DNA from: Robbsia betulipollinis
GTDB taxonomy: Bacteria; Pseudomonadota; Gammaproteobacteria; Burkholderiales; Burkholderiaceae
Assembly (NCBI RefSeq): GCF_026624755.1
Contig: NZ_JAPMXC010000010.1
Location: 50,874-114,873, forward strand
Length of the DNA stretch: 64,000 nt
Direction of reading: 5' to 3'
Part shown: piece after piece, positions 28,232 to 40,287 of the stretch
Layout of the letters: every line of letters begins with the position of its first letter
How positions within the stretch are numbered: the stretch's first letter is position 1
Program-made: the position numbers and the translations under genes
Notes under the pieces: model-generated
Seen by the model: only the letters and a program-made list of their open reading frames with translations
Told to the model about the DNA's origin: nothing
Database searches by the model: none

Positions 28232-28993
28232 TCAGCCGTCCGCGGCACGCGGTTTGCGCGGCGCGCGCGCGAACGCCCGGTCATACAGCCAGCGCGGCAG
28301 CACGTGCAGCAGCATCGACACCCCCCGCATCGGCCAGGGCAGGACCGTGAAGCGGCGGCGCGCGAGCATGGCGTCGACCGCACGTGTCGCGAAGGCGTCG
28401 GCCTCCATCAGGAAGGGCATGCGGTAGGGGTTGTGGTCGGTCATCGGCGTGCGGATGTAGCCGGGCGCGAGGGTCACCACTGCGACGCCGGTGGACCGCA
28501 GTTCGACGCGCAGGCTTTCGAGATAACGGATCGCGGCGGCCTTCGAGGCGCTGTAGGCGCCGGCGCCCGGCAGGCCGCGCACGCCGGCTACACTGGCGAT
28601 GCCCACCAGAGTGCCGGCACGGGCCTCGCGCATCGCGCCGACGAAGGGTTCGAAGGTGGCGACCATGCCCAGGTAATTGACGTCCATCACGCGGCGGAAG
28701 ACGTCCAGGTCGCCCAGTCCGCTGATCGAGCCGGCGCTGATGCCGGCGTTCGCGACGACGATGTCCGGCCGCCCGTGGCGCGCGGTGAAATCGGCGGCGG
28801 CGGCGGCGAGCGCCACGCTGTCGGTGACGTCGAGCACATAGGGGACGACGGTCTGGGCGGGGTGGGCGCGTGCGAAGCGTTCGAGCAGCTCCGCGCGCCG
28901 CGCGACCAGCCCCAGCGTCGCGCCGCGCCGGGCGAACTCGGCGGCCAGCGCCCAGCCGAGGCCGCTGGAGGCGCCGGTGAGGAAGACTTTCAT
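28232..28993 (-). CDS. Short-chain dehydrogenase/reductase
   Basis: The 253-residue SDR has the cofactor motif TGASSGLG (residues 6-13), the structural motif NAGIS and the catalytic Ser/Tyr/Lys in GIASVAGVRG and YSASKAA. A hydrophobic C-terminal segment (WPMRGVSMLLHVLPRWLYD) may attach it to the membrane. It starts at ATG 28993 and lies downstream of dsbA on the same strand. The argS-SPOR-dsbA-SDR order seen here is one I associate with Burkholderiaceae, but the oxidised substrate is unknown. Confidence 0.9.
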   Translation of the reverse strand: MKVFLTGASSGLGWALAAEFARRGATLGLVARRAELLERFARAHPAQTVVPYVLDVTDSVALAAAAADFTARHGRPDIVVANAGISAGSISGLGDLDVFRRVMDVNYLGMVATFEPFVGAMREARAGTLVGIASVAGVRGLPGAGAYSASKAAAIRYLESLRVELRSTGVAVVTLAPGYIRTPMTDHNPYRMPFLMEADAFATRAVDAMLARRRFTVLPWPMRGVSMLLHVLPRWLYDRAFARAPRKPRAADG

Positions 28994-29068
28994 GGACGAC
29001 CCCCGATGAATGGCGCCGGCTTATGCCGGACTGCGCCGTGCCGCGCGGCGGCTACCGCCGGGCAGCGT

Positions 29069-29707
29069 TTAGAGTTTCTTCGCGCGCACCTGCGCGTCCA
29101 GCCAGTCGAGGACCTTGATGGTGCCGTCGAGGCTGTTGGTCTGCGCCGGCGACGTCACGTACTTGCCCTGCACGATGATCGTCGGCACGCCGTCGATCTT
29201 GTAATCGTTGAGCAGGCCGGCATCCCGCTTGACCGCCGACTGCACGCCGAAGGAGTTGTACGCATCGAGGAACTTCTGGCGGTCGACGCCGTTCTTCGCC
29301 AGGAAGTCCGCTTGCGCCTCGGGCGTCAGCAGGTAGTCCTTCTTCACGTGAATCTCGTTGAAGATCTTCGGCGTCATCTGTTCGGCGATGCCCATCGCGT
29401 CGAGCGCGTGGTAGAGGCGCGAGTGCGGTTCGAAGTCCGGGCGGAACGCCACCGGGATACGCCGGAAGACGACATCGTCGCCTTTCTGCTTCGCCCAGGC
29501 TTCGATCAGCGGTTCGAGCGCATAGCAATGCGGGCAGCCGTACCAGAAGAATTCGGTCACTTCGATCTTGCCCGGCGGCGTGGACACTGGTTGCGGCTGC
29601 GCGAGCACGGAGTAGTCGGTGCCGAGCTTCGGCGCGTTGGGCGACGCGTGCGCCGCGTTCGCCATCAGGCCCATCGAAAGAAACAAAATGCCCAGGAGTT
29701 TTTTCAT
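29069..29707 (-). CDS. dsbA: Periplasmic thiol:disulfide interchange protein DsbA
   Basis: DsbA introduces disulfides into exported proteins. The 212-residue precursor has a signal peptide ending ANAAHAS and a thioredoxin fold with the redox pair Cys58-Pro-His-Cys61 (FFWYGCPHCY). The cis-proline loop is GVPTIIV, and the helical insertion in between is of normal length. It starts at ATG 29707. It follows the SPOR gene (gap 79 nt) on the minus strand and precedes the SDR gene. Several secreted proteins in this window with paired cysteines are plausible clients. Confidence 0.94.
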   Translation of the reverse strand: MKKLLGILFLSMGLMANAAHASPNAPKLGTDYSVLAQPQPVSTPPGKIEVTEFFWYGCPHCYALEPLIEAWAKQKGDDVVFRRIPVAFRPDFEPHSRLYHALDAMGIAEQMTPKIFNEIHVKKDYLLTPEAQADFLAKNGVDRQKFLDAYNSFGVQSAVKRDAGLLNDYKIDGVPTIIVQGKYVTSPAQTNSLDGTIKVLDWLDAQVRAKKL

Positions 29708-29786
29708 TGCAAGGTTCCGCTATCGAAAAGAGGAAAGGGCGACGGGGAGCCGCCCGGTAATCCAAAGGCCATGCGGCCGGGTCATT

Positions 29787-30617
29787 TTACTGCTTGGTGA
29801 AACGGATCACCGCGGTGTCGACGCCGGCGCTGGAAAGATGCTGACGCACGCCGTTCATGTCGTCGAACTTCGCGAACGGGCCGACGCGTACCCGGAAGAA
29901 CGTGACCGCGCCGCTGTCGCGTCGCGTGACGTGTGCGTCGTATCCCATCAGGGCCAGGCGGGCGCGTTGCTGGTCGGCATCGGATTCGGTGCGGTAGGCG
30001 CCGACCTGCAGCAGATAGCCGGTGTTCGCGTCGCCCGTCGCGGCGGCCGACGGGTTGGTGCCGGATGAGGTGCCGGATGGGGCCCCCGATGTGGCACCCG
30101 ATGCCGTGCCGGGCGGTTTCGGATGGGCTGCCGATGCGGCGCTCGTGGACGACGAGGCATGCGGCGTGGGCGCATTCGACTTGGCGGGCGCGTTCGGCCA
30201 GTGCGGGGACGGGGGCGCGCTGTCGCCATCCCCGGACACCGCGGGCGCGGGCGGCGCCGAGGGGGCGGCGGGCGCGGGCACTTCGACGATTTTCGGTTCG
30301 TCGAGCAGACCCGTCGACGGGTTCGCGGGCTGCCCCGGCGCGGTGTTGGGCGGCGCGGGTTGCGCGGACTGCGGCACCGCGATGCCCGGTTTCGCGCCGG
30401 CGAGCGGGCGGTTCGGATCGACGTTGCCGCTGGCCGCATCGCCGGACGCGGCAGCCGGGCTGCGCGAGACGAACGGCGTCGGGGAGCGCGTGATGTACAG
30501 GGCGACGACCACGGCGATCGCGAGGCCGACGATCAGACCGAGCACGACGCCCAGGAAAGTACCGCCGCTCTGCCTGACGTTGCTTGGCGCGGAAGGCCGA
30601 CGTTGTTTGCTTGCCAT
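29787..30617 (-). CDS. SPOR-domain protein with Pro/Ala/Ser-rich linker
   Basis: This 276-residue bitopic inner-membrane protein has a cytoplasmic N-terminus, one transmembrane helix (FLGVVLGLIVGLAIAVVVALYIT), a long disordered linker (about 55-195) and a C-terminal SPOR domain (about 200-276, with YLLQVGAYRTESDADQQRARLALMG and FFRVRVGPF). SPOR domains bind denuded septal peptidoglycan, so a cell-division role is likely (FtsN/DedD-like). Part of the linker is a degenerate 12-bp repeat giving SGxxSG units (SGAPSGTSSGTN region). It sits between argS and dsbA on the same strand. Confidence 0.87.
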   Translation of the reverse strand: MASKQRRPSAPSNVRQSGGTFLGVVLGLIVGLAIAVVVALYITRSPTPFVSRSPAAASGDAASGNVDPNRPLAGAKPGIAVPQSAQPAPPNTAPGQPANPSTGLLDEPKIVEVPAPAAPSAPPAPAVSGDGDSAPPSPHWPNAPAKSNAPTPHASSSTSAASAAHPKPPGTASGATSGAPSGTSSGTNPSAAATGDANTGYLLQVGAYRTESDADQQRARLALMGYDAHVTRRDSGAVTFFRVRVGPFAKFDDMNGVRQHLSSAGVDTAVIRFTKQ

Positions 30618-30733
30618 CTAGAATTCCCACAGTGATTGCATGAATCAGTCGAGCGAACGCGGAGGCCCGCATGCGCCGGGCGGCGATATCGGGCGTCGCC
30701 GCCGTCCCTTGGTTGCTGCCGGCGCGTCCCGGA

Positions 30734-32611
30734 TTACATCTTGGCGGGCGCCGAGACGCCGATCGTCGCCAGACCGTTTTCCAGCACCTGGCGCGTGGCC
30801 GCGAGCAACGCCAGGCGCGCGCGCTTGACCTGCTCGTCGTCGACCAGCACGCGGTCGGCGTTGTAGAACGAATGGAAGTCCCCGGCCAGATCGCGCAGGT
30901 AAAAGGCCAGCGCGTGCGGCGCCAGTTCGTCGGCAGCCCGCGTCAGCATGTCCGGATACTCGGCCAGACGCGCGAGCAGCGCGACGGCGCGCTCGCTCGT
31001 CAACGGCGTCAGATCGGCGCCGCGCAGCGCTGCCGGCTCGCCGCCCCACGTGGCGAGGATCGAGCAGATCCGCGCGTGCGCGTATTGCACGTAATACACC
31101 GGATTTTCGTCATTCTGCTTCAGCGCGAGGTCGACGTCGAATACAAATTCGGTGTCGGCCTTGCGGGAAATCAGGAAGAAGCGCACCGCGTCGCGACCGC
31201 GCTGAATGATGGCGGCCGTGTCCGGGACGCCGGGCGTATCGGAACCGGCCGGCGCATCGGCGGACACGTCGTGGCGTGCGGCCCCGCCGTCGCTCCCGGC
31301 CGGCGCGTCGCCTTCCACCGGCGCGCCGCCCGACCATTCGATCAGGTCGCGCACGGTGACGTAGCTGCCGGCCCGTTTCGAGATCTTCACTTCCTGGCCA
31401 TGGCGCAGCACGGTGACCATCTTGTGCAGGATGTAGTCCGGGTATCCGGCGGGAATGCCGATCGACAGCGCCTGCAATCCGGCGCGCACCCGCGCGATCG
31501 TGCCGTGGTGGTCCGAACCCTGGATGTTGATCACCTTCGTGAAGCCGCGCTGCCACTTGGCGACGTGATAGGCGACATCCGGCAGGAAATAGGTGAAGGT
31601 GCCGTCGGACTTGCGCATCACGCGGTCCTTGTCGTCGCCGTAGTCGGTGGTGCGCAGCCACAGCGCCTGGTCCTGCTCGTAGGTCTTGCCGCTGCCGATC
31701 AGCCCGGCGACCGTGCCGTCGACGCGGCCGTCGGCGTACAGCGACGATTCCAGATAGTAGTGATCGAAGCGCACGCCGAACGCCTGCAGGTCGATGTCCT
31801 GCTCGTGACGCAGATAGGCGACGGCGAAACGGCGGATGGCGTCGAAATCCTCGATGTCGCCCGCGCCCTGCACCGGCTCGCCGTCGTTCGCGGCGACGGT
31901 CCTGCGCGCAAGATAGTCGCGGGCGATGTCGCCGATGTAGTCGCCGTTGTACGCCGATTCGAGCCAGCCGGCGTCGCCGGGCTTGAATCCGCGCGCACGC
32001 GCCTGCACCGAGTGCGCGAGCGTCTGGATCTGCACGCCCGCATCGTTGTAGTAGAACTCGCGCCACACGTCCCAGCCCTGGGTCTCGAGCACATGGCCCA
32101 GCGCGTCGCCCAGTGCCGCCTGCCGGCCGTGGCCGACATGCAGCGGGCCGGTGGGATTCGCCGAAACGAATTCGATCAGCACCCGCTCGCCCGCGTGCGC
32201 GCCCGAACGGCCGAAGGCGCGCGTCTGCGTCAGCACCTCGGCGATCACCGCCTGACGGGCGGCGTCGGCCAGCCGGAAATTGATGAAGCCCGGTCCCGCG
32301 ACTTCGGCGCTGGCAAGCAGGCCCGTGGCGCGCGGGTCGGCGAGCGCCGCCGCGACGATCTTCTCCGCCAACTGCCGCGGATTGCTGCGCAGCGGCTTGG
32401 CGATCTGCATGGCGACATTGCAGGCGACGTCGCCATGCGCGGCGCTTTTCGGGCGCTCCAGCAGGATGGTGACGTGCGTAGCGGCGTGCGCAGCGGCGGA
32501 AGACGCGGCGTCGGCCGGCGCGACATCGGCCGACGCGTTGGCTACCTCGACAAGCCGGGTGACGGCGTCGGACAGGATCGATTCGAGAATATGTTTGTGT
32601 TCAGGCAGCAT
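30734..32611 (-). CDS. argS: Arginyl-tRNA synthetase
   Basis: ArgS (625 residues) charges tRNA-Arg. The N-terminal domain with HGDVACNVA, the HIGH-type motif in [11 protein letters not shown] (His158 and His161) and the second catalytic motif [15 protein letters not shown] are all present, as is the C-terminal anticodon-binding end [13 protein letters not shown] 32611 fits the family start. The protein is some 30 residues longer than the family norm because of an insert after LIEWSGGAP (DNA about 31208-31327), containing two copies of DAPAGSD. A second Ala-rich stretch lies at residues 24-46. The gene heads the argS-SPOR-dsbA-SDR run. Confidence 0.97.
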   Translation of the reverse strand: MLPEHKHILESILSDAVTRLVEVANASADVAPADAASSAAAHAATHVTILLERPKSAAHGDVACNVAMQIAKPLRSNPRQLAEKIVAAALADPRATGLLASAEVAGPGFINFRLADAARQAVIAEVLTQTRAFGRSGAHAGERVLIEFVSANPTGPLHVGHGRQAALGDALGHVLETQGWDVWREFYYNDAGVQIQTLAHSVQARARGFKPGDAGWLESAYNGDYIGDIARDYLARRTVAANDGEPVQGAGDIEDFDAIRRFAVAYLRHEQDIDLQAFGVRFDHYYLESSLYADGRVDGTVAGLIGSGKTYEQDQALWLRTTDYGDDKDRVMRKSDGTFTYFLPDVAYHVAKWQRGFTKVINIQGSDHHGTIARVRAGLQALSIGIPAGYPDYILHKMVTVLRHGQEVKISKRAGSYVTVRDLIEWSGGAPVEGDAPAGSDGGAARHDVSADAPAGSDTPGVPDTAAIIQRGRDAVRFFLISRKADTEFVFDVDLALKQNDENPVYYVQYAHARICSILATWGGEPAALRGADLTPLTSERAVALLARLAEYPDMLTRAADELAPHALAFYLRDLAGDFHSFYNADRVLVDDEQVKRARLALLAATRQVLENGLATIGVSAPAKM

Positions 32612-32808
32612 CGGACGGTCCGGGTGAATCCTGGGCGGGCGCGCGGCTGACGTCGGCACGGCTGCGTGGCCGCGCGCCTCGGATGGAGGATTTTAGCAGG
32701 TGCTATGATGAAGACAGCCGGTTCCCGCGTCGTCGTCGTAGAGAAATCGGATGGTGGACGATCCGATCGGCGCACCGGGAGTACCAATAAAAAAAAGGAA
32801 CGAATGTC

Positions 32809-33132
32809 ATGCTCATCGCTTTCAAATCACCTGCGGCACCGGAAATCATCATGACCGAGCAGCTCGCGCAGTATCTGCTCGGGCTGCTCGGCAAGGAACT
32901 GGGCGTGCGGGGCGTCATCCATCACGATGGCATGGCCGCCGCCATCACGCGGCTCGAATACGCGGTTGCGCACGACAAGGAGCGCGCGGTATCGCATGCG
33001 ACGCACTACGCGGGCGCGAGCGACGACTCGGTGCCACAGGACGGCGTGGGCCTCGCCCAGCGCGCGTTTCCGCTGCTCGACATGATGCGTCACGCACACG
33101 AGCAGAACGCCGACATTCTCTGGGGCGTGTAA
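32809..33132 (+). CDS. DUF1840 family small cytoplasmic protein
   Basis: The 107-residue protein begins MLIAFKSPAAPEIIM, the hallmark N-terminus of the DUF1840 family of beta- and gammaproteobacteria, and continues with a helical core (YLLGLLGKELGVRGVIHHDGMAAAITRLEYAV). Function is unknown. The C-terminus, with FPLLDMMRHAHEQNADILWGV, is also family-typical. It is divergent from argS with a 197-nt spacer and converges on metH with a 30-nt gap. A TATGAT-like hexamer near 32704 could serve as its -10. Confidence 0.82.
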   Translation: MLIAFKSPAAPEIIMTEQLAQYLLGLLGKELGVRGVIHHDGMAAAITRLEYAVAHDKERAVSHATHYAGASDDSVPQDGVGLAQRAFPLLDMMRHAHEQNADILWGV

Positions 33133-33162
33133 GCGGCGCTGCGGCGTGCCCGCGATTGTCCC

Positions 33163-35898
<2,736 letters not shown>

Positions 35899-35985
35899 GC
35901 TTTTTTCTCTGTCTACGGGCGGGCAGGGCGCTGCGGGCTGGCGCACCGACGCGGGGGAGGCGTGGGCGGCCGGCGTGTCGGCCGA

Positions 35986-37083
35986 TCAGGCGGCGTCGCG
36001 GTACTGGGTCGGCCAGGGGCGCGGCTTGACCGCCTGGATGGCCTTCGCGATTTCCGCGATATGCTCGGGCGTGGTGCCGCAGCAGCCGCCCGCCACATTC
36101 ATCAGGCCGGCGGTCGCGAATTCGTGCAACAGGCGCGAGGTCACGTCGGGCGTCTCGTCGAAGCCGGTGTCGCTCATCGGGTTCGGCAGGCCGGCGTTCG
36201 GATAGCAGGACACGCCGCAATCGCACAGTTTCGCGAGTTCGGCGATATAGGGGCGCATCAGCGCGGCGCCCAGCGCGCAGTTCAGGCCGAAGGTCAGCGG
36301 CTTCGCATGCCGCAGCGAATTCCAGAACGCCTCGACGGTCTGCCCGGACAGGATGCGCCCGGACGCATCGGTCACGGTGCCGGAAATCATGATCGGCAGG
36401 CGCTCGCCGCTGTCCTCGAACAACTGGTCGAGCGCGAACAGCGCCGCTTTCGCGTTCAGCGTGTCGAAGATCGTTTCCACCAGGAACAGGTCGGCGCCGC
36501 CGTCCATCAGGGCCTTGGCCTGTTCGTAATAGGTCTGCCGCAATTCGTCGAAGGTGACGTTGCGCGCGCCCGGGTCGTTGACGTCCGGCGAGATGCTCGC
36601 GGTCTTCGGTGTCGGGCCGATGGCGCCGGCGACGAAGCGCGGCTTGTCGGCGGTGCCGGCCGCGTCGCATGCGGCGCGGGCGATGCGCGCCGATTCGCGG
36701 TTCATCTCGATGGCGAGGTCTTCCATCCGGTAATCGGCCTGCGCGACGCGGGTCGCCCCGAAGGTATTGGTCTCGATGATGTCCGCGCCGGCCTGGAGAT
36801 ACTGATCGTGAATCTCGCGGATGATCTGCGGTTGCGTGAGCGACAGCAACTCGTTGTTGCCCTTGACGTCCTGCGCGATCGACGCGAAGCGCTCGCCGCG
36901 GTACCGCGCTTCGTCGAGTTTGTAGCGCTGGATCATCGTGCCCATCGCGCCGTCGAGGATCAGGATGCGGCGCGCCAGCAGCGCCGGCAACTGCGTGCCC
37001 CGGGTGTAGGCGCGCACGGGCGGCTGCGCGGTGGACGGCGTAGCGGTCGGGGACGGCGACGAAGCGGCGTGGGCAAGGGTCAT
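35986..37083 (-). CDS. metH: Homocysteine S-methyltransferase module of split MetH
   Basis: This 365-residue protein is the N-terminal homocysteine- and zinc-binding barrel of methionine synthase, encoded as its own gene. [17 protein letters not shown] opens the barrel. The three zinc cysteines are visible in GLNCALGA and in [13 protein letters not shown] near the C-terminus. It ends with a stop at 35986, 87 nt before the gene for the folate/B12 part, on the same strand. The split is clean, with each protein having its own start and domain boundary, and matches the arrangement I know from Burkholderia. A TAGAAT/CTGTCA promoter lies 41 nt upstream. Confidence 0.94.
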   Translation of the reverse strand: MTLAHAASSPSPTATPSTAQPPVRAYTRGTQLPALLARRILILDGAMGTMIQRYKLDEARYRGERFASIAQDVKGNNELLSLTQPQIIREIHDQYLQAGADIIETNTFGATRVAQADYRMEDLAIEMNRESARIARAACDAAGTADKPRFVAGAIGPTPKTASISPDVNDPGARNVTFDELRQTYYEQAKALMDGGADLFLVETIFDTLNAKAALFALDQLFEDSGERLPIMISGTVTDASGRILSGQTVEAFWNSLRHAKPLTFGLNCALGAALMRPYIAELAKLCDCGVSCYPNAGLPNPMSDTGFDETPDVTSRLLHEFATAGLMNVAGGCCGTTPEHIAEIAKAIQAVKPRPWPTQYRDAA

Positions 37084-37123
37084 GGAGGGCGGCGGCGTGA
37101 CGCGGGAGCGCGGGAAAGAACAG

Positions 37124-37152
37124 ATTCTAGCCTGATCGGCCCGCCGTGACAG
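37124..37152 (-). promoter_or_regulatory. Candidate sigma70 promoter of split metH
   Basis: On the minus strand CTGTCA (37152-37147) is followed after exactly 17 bp by TAGAAT (37129-37124), placing transcription start about 35 nt before the metH start at 37083. The leader is short, and no cobalamin or S-adenosylhomocysteine riboswitch motif was recognised in the 305 nt up to DUF3567. Confidence 0.5.
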
Positions 37153-37299
37153 CGCGCGTGGCAGCTGCGGCGAATCCGGCCACCCTTGCCGCGGGTGTGG
37201 CGCTGGCGGAAGGAGCGCGGGCGGACGACCGCCGGTGTGCCGGCCAAGCCCGAAGCGAGGGGGGAACAGGACGGTGAAGTGGGGGCGTCAAGCAGGGTT

Positions 37300-37341
37300 G
37301 GCGAAGCGGGGCCGGCGAAGCGGGATGGGCGAAGCGGGGTG
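37300..37341. repeat. Three 14-bp tandem repeats upstream of metH
   Basis: The 11-mer GGCGAAGCGGG recurs at 37300, 37314 and 37328, that is, with an exact 14-bp period and three variable bases between copies. It lies in the 305-nt spacer between DUF3567 and metH, which otherwise holds only the metH promoter and no gene. It may be a degenerate array or a set of regulator sites. Confidence 0.6.
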
Positions 37342-37388
37342 CGAGACGCAGGGCCGTGCGGCCGGCCGGAATGCGCCGGGGGGATGGG

Positions 37389-37646
37389 TCAGTGCAGAAT
37401 GACGGGATGGTTCATGAGGTCGTCGAACTGGCCGAGGAATTCGTCGACTTCGTCGGTCGTGGGTTCCTGTTCGATCAGCTTCTGCACATGCTCCCTGAAG
37501 CGGTTCGCCAGCTCGCCTTCGATGAAAAGTTCACGCTGCAGGTTCTTGTCGACGATTTCATAGCCGCCGGCATTCATCAATTGATGGCCGCGTTCGGCCG
37601 GAAACTCGACCACGCAGTAGTTGGGGCTGTTGTAGATCATTTGCAT
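37389..37646 (-). CDS. DUF3567 family small protein
   Basis: The 85-residue acidic protein begins MQMIYNSPNYCVVEFPAERG, the conserved opening of the DUF3567 family confined to Betaproteobacteria. The rest is helical and charged (LFIEGELANRFREHVQKLIEQEPTTDEVDEFLGQFDDL). No function is known. It lies upstream of metH on the same strand but 305 nt away with a promoter between, so it probably forms its own transcription unit. A terminator about 110 nt upstream separates it from the truncated hydrolase gene. Confidence 0.8.
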   Translation of the reverse strand: MQMIYNSPNYCVVEFPAERGHQLMNAGGYEIVDKNLQRELFIEGELANRFREHVQKLIEQEPTTDEVDEFLGQFDDLMNHPVILH

Positions 37647-37756
37647 CGCGATGCTCCAGTGGTTCCTGCCATCTTTACCGCTTGTTGCCGCACGCCTGCC
37701 GCTCGCCGTCCACTCTCATCGTCCACGCCTCATTGCCCACGTTCCTAGATTGGCGT

Positions 37757-37781
37757 AAAAAACCGGGCCGGTAAAGCGGCC
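37757..37781 (-). terminator. Rho-independent terminator, minus strand
   Basis: Reading the minus strand, GGCCG and CGGCC (37781-37766) form a stem around CTTTAC, followed by CGG and six T residues (37762-37757). It lies about 200 nt past the stop of the truncated hydrolase gene and before DUF3567. The rest of the 333-nt spacer 37647-37979 shows no gene. Confidence 0.5.
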
Positions 37782-37979
37782 AATTGTGCCTGCGGTTACG
37801 GGATTGGCAATCACGCAACAACGGACGCAGCGGTGGATGAAACGAAGGGCGTCACGAAAGCGGCAGCCGGTCATTGGCCGATGATCCCAAATGGGGTCCG
37901 TCCGAGCGATTGCAAGTCCTGTGGCAAGCACCGTGCCCACCCCAAGCCCCGTGCGGTGGTTTTCCGGGCCGTGATTCCT

Positions 37980-38501
37980 TCAGACCGGTGGCGACGCCGG
38001 CTCCGCCGCGTTCAGGAAGTCCAGCAGCGCGGCGGCGAAGCGTCCCGGATGCTCGATCGTCGCGAGATGCGCGCCGGGCAGCCGCAGATGCGGTCCGGCG
38101 GGAATCTCCGGCGATACGGCCGGTATCGGCGTGGGACATGCTCTGGCCGGCGATGGCGATGGCGATGGCGATGGCGATGGCGATGGCGATGGCGATGGCG
38201 ATGGCGATGGCGATGGCGGGACTGGCGCCGCCGCCGCTGCGGCGGACGTTTCCGCGTACGTCTCCCCGGTGACCACCAGGGTGGGCGCCTGGATCTGGGA
38301 AAAGCGCGCGAAGCCGTCGCCGGCCGGCCCATGGCCGCGCAGGTCGTAGCGCAGTACCCGAAAGTGCTCGCTGAAGGCCGTCGCCAGTTGGTCCCAGATC
38401 GACAGGTCCCCGCCCAGCGGATGAATGAAGGTCAACCAGCCGCCGGTGCCTTCGCTGGAAAGCAGATAGCGTGTGTCGACGCCGTGGATTTTTGCCTGCA
38501 T
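37980..38501 (-). pseudogene. Internally deleted alpha/beta hydrolase with PS-repeat
   Basis: The 173-residue frame opens like a 3-oxoadipate enol-lactonase-type hydrolase (TFIHPLGGDLSIWDQL, VLRYDLRGHGPAGDG). It then jumps directly to a segment that normally lies near the C-terminus (FSQIQAPTLVVTGE) and ends with a family-like tail (LRLPGAHLATIEHPGRFAAALLDFL). The centre, including the GxSxG nucleophile and cap domain, is missing, so catalysis is not expected. Between the last two pieces sits a Ser-Pro repeat of 11 units encoded by a hexanucleotide array. The reading frame is still open, so a relic protein could be made. Normal length of the family is about 260 residues. Confidence 0.6.
38151..38216. 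repeat. (CGATGG)11 hexanucleotide array
   Basis: Eleven perfect copies of CGATGG fill these 66 bases. On the coding (minus) strand they read CCATCG, giving (Pro-Ser)11 inside the truncated hydrolase frame. Because the unit is six bases, changes in copy number alter length but not frame. Confidence 0.95.
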
Positions 38502-38556
38502 GACTTCCTCCGGGGGAGCGGTTGCGTATCCTGGCTCCCGGGCATCCCGGCTGACG

Positions 38557-40287
38557 TCATGGCCGGTCGGGACGCGGGCCGGTGGCGCCCGGGGGCATGG
38601 CGGCGGGCGTGCCGTCGGAAGCGTCGCGCGTACCCGCAGGAGGGGATGCGCGCGCCGCCCCGATCCGCGCGCCGCCGTGATAGACCAACTCTATCTGCGT
38701 CCCGTTCGGTTCCGTCTGCATGATGCGCACCGGCAGCCAGCCAAGCGAGGGCGCGAGCCAGACATCGATGCGCCGGCGATCCCCCGCATGGCGCGGCAGG
38801 CGGGTGAAGCGCACGGCATCGATCGTGCCGTCGGCCAGCGCGACCGGATCCGCACCGATGGTCTGGATCGGCCAGGTCTCGCCGCTGTCGTCGTCGAAGA
38901 CGAAGAACTCGCGCGTGACCCCGGGTTGATAGCGCCGCGGCTCGCCCCGCACCAGGCTGGCGAGCTGGAAGATCATGCTGAACCGGTCCTGCGCGCCGTC
39001 CGGCAGGGCCACGCTGTTTGGCGTGCGGGTGAACGCGACGTGCGGCGTGGGCAGTGTGCGGTCGAACCGCGAGACGTCGCTGCCCCGGTGCCCACGGGTT
39101 TCGGTATAGACGTCCGGCGCCAACCCGAAGGCATCGATGTGTCCGACGCTCGTATAGCGATAGGTGCCGACGAACGGCAGCGGCAGCGAGATCACCAGTT
39201 CGTACTGGCGGCCGTCGGTACGCCAGTGGATGGTGCCGCTCTGGTTTTGCGCGCCGTTGAAGAAAGTGTCGTAGCGCAGATCGCTGGAGGGCAGCAGCGC
39301 GAAACGCGTGCCGTGGGCCGGTCCCGTTGCGGGGTTGCCGACGGATGCGCGGGACGGCGTGCCGCCGCCCACTGGCTGGCCGGCGGCGTTCGTCCCGCCG
39401 GGGAGGAGCGGCGCCGCGACGGTCCCGCTGGCCGGCGCGGCACCGGGCGCCGTGGCGCTGGATGCCGCTGCGACGGGCGCCGATGCGACAGACGACGTGG
39501 AAGACGCTGCCGCGGCGGCCGACGCACTGGCAGGATCGGCGGCCGGCGCCTGTGGCGCCGTTTCGCTGGCGCGGGTCGTGGCGTCTGCCTCGCTGGCACC
39601 GCTGGCACCGGCACCGCTGGCACTGGCGCTGGCACCGCTGGCACTGGCGCTGGCACCGCTGGCACCGCTGACGTCGGGAAGTGCCGCGTCGGTCTGGCGG
39701 GTGTGATGCGTGGCGGGTGCCTCGACGCCGGCGGCTTTTCGGGATGCCGCGGGCTCGGTGACGCGGGGCGCGGTGCCCGATGGCGTCATGCGGCTCAGCC
39801 CCTGGAGGACGCCCCGTGTCTGCCGGGCGTGATCCGCCGGCGCATGCGCGGCGCCGTGCGTATCGGCGGGCGTATCGGCGGGCGTATCGGCGGGCGTATC
39901 GGCGGGCGTGCCGCCGTCGCCTGCCGCGATCCGCGTGGGTTTCAGCAGGGCGATCTCGACCAGGGTGGGTGCCGCCGGCGGCGCGGCGTGCGTGCGGCGC
40001 AGCATCAGCCAGGCGCCCGCCGCCAGGTGGCCCAGCAGCACGACGAGGACGACCGCGACCCAGCGGCGTAGCGGCCGCCGGCGGGCGACGCGGCGAGAAG
40101 AGAGGGGTGGCAGGAGCGACGGCAAGGCGTTAGAGGACGTTATGCACTTTGACAGGTTTGCGAATGGGGCCGCGGGTCGTCGGGGAAGCCGTACGCCGCG
40201 TCGTGTGACTGTGCCACACAAGCGGCCCACGATCCCGCGCGGCGCCGGCGAACGTGCGCGCGGCGCGCGGCGTCCGCCTCCCGCCAT
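38557..40287 (-). CDS. DUF3108 domain protein with long Ala/Thr/Pro linker
   Basis: The product is a bitopic membrane protein: one transmembrane helix (WVAVVLVVLLGHLAAGAWLML), a linker of roughly 200 residues of extreme Ala/Ser/Thr/Pro bias, and a C-terminal DUF3108 domain (from about SSDLRYDTFFNGAQNQSG to QIELVYHGG) facing the periplasm. The domain is beta-rich, and its function in the family is unknown. The linker includes (PADT)4 from a 12-bp repeat and GASASAS runs. The start is uncertain: ATG 40287 gives 576 residues with an Arg-rich leader, while TTG 40125 would give 522 residues and a cleaner membrane-protein N-terminus. Confidence 0.75.
   Translation of the reverse strand: MAGGGRRAPRARSPAPRGIVGRLCGTVTRRGVRLPRRPAAPFANLSKCITSSNALPSLLPPLSSRRVARRRPLRRWVAVVLVVLLGHLAAGAWLMLRRTHAAPPAAPTLVEIALLKPTRIAAGDGGTPADTPADTPADTPADTHGAAHAPADHARQTRGVLQGLSRMTPSGTAPRVTEPAASRKAAGVEAPATHHTRQTDAALPDVSGASGASASASGASASASGAGASGASEADATTRASETAPQAPAADPASASAAAAASSTSSVASAPVAAASSATAPGAAPASGTVAAPLLPGGTNAAGQPVGGGTPSRASVGNPATGPAHGTRFALLPSSDLRYDTFFNGAQNQSGTIHWRTDGRQYELVISLPLPFVGTYRYTSVGHIDAFGLAPDVYTETRGHRGSDVSRFDRTLPTPHVAFTRTPNSVALPDGAQDRFSMIFQLASLVRGEPRRYQPGVTREFFVFDDDSGETWPIQTIGADPVALADGTIDAVRFTRLPRHAGDRRRIDVWLAPSLGWLPVRIMQTEPNGTQIELVYHGGARIGAARASPPAGTRDASDGTPAAMPPGATGPRPDRP
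39594..39664. repeat. Mixed 6/9-bp repeat in DUF3108 gene
   Basis: CTGGCACCG, CTGGCA and CTGGCG units alternate across about 70 bases, encoding the GASASASGASASASGAGASGAS stretch of the DUF3108 protein linker in short units. All unit lengths are multiples of three. Confidence 0.8.
39859..39906. repeat. Four perfect 12-bp repeats in DUF3108 gene
   Basis: CGTATCGGCGGG occurs four times in tandem without mismatch. On the coding strand it encodes (PADT)4 in the linker of the DUF3108 protein. Confidence 0.95.

Noticed and set aside
37084..37388. Possible cobalamin or S-adenosylhomocysteine riboswitch upstream of metH
   Set aside because: I looked for the conserved core motifs on the minus strand and found none; the mapped promoter also leaves only a short leader.
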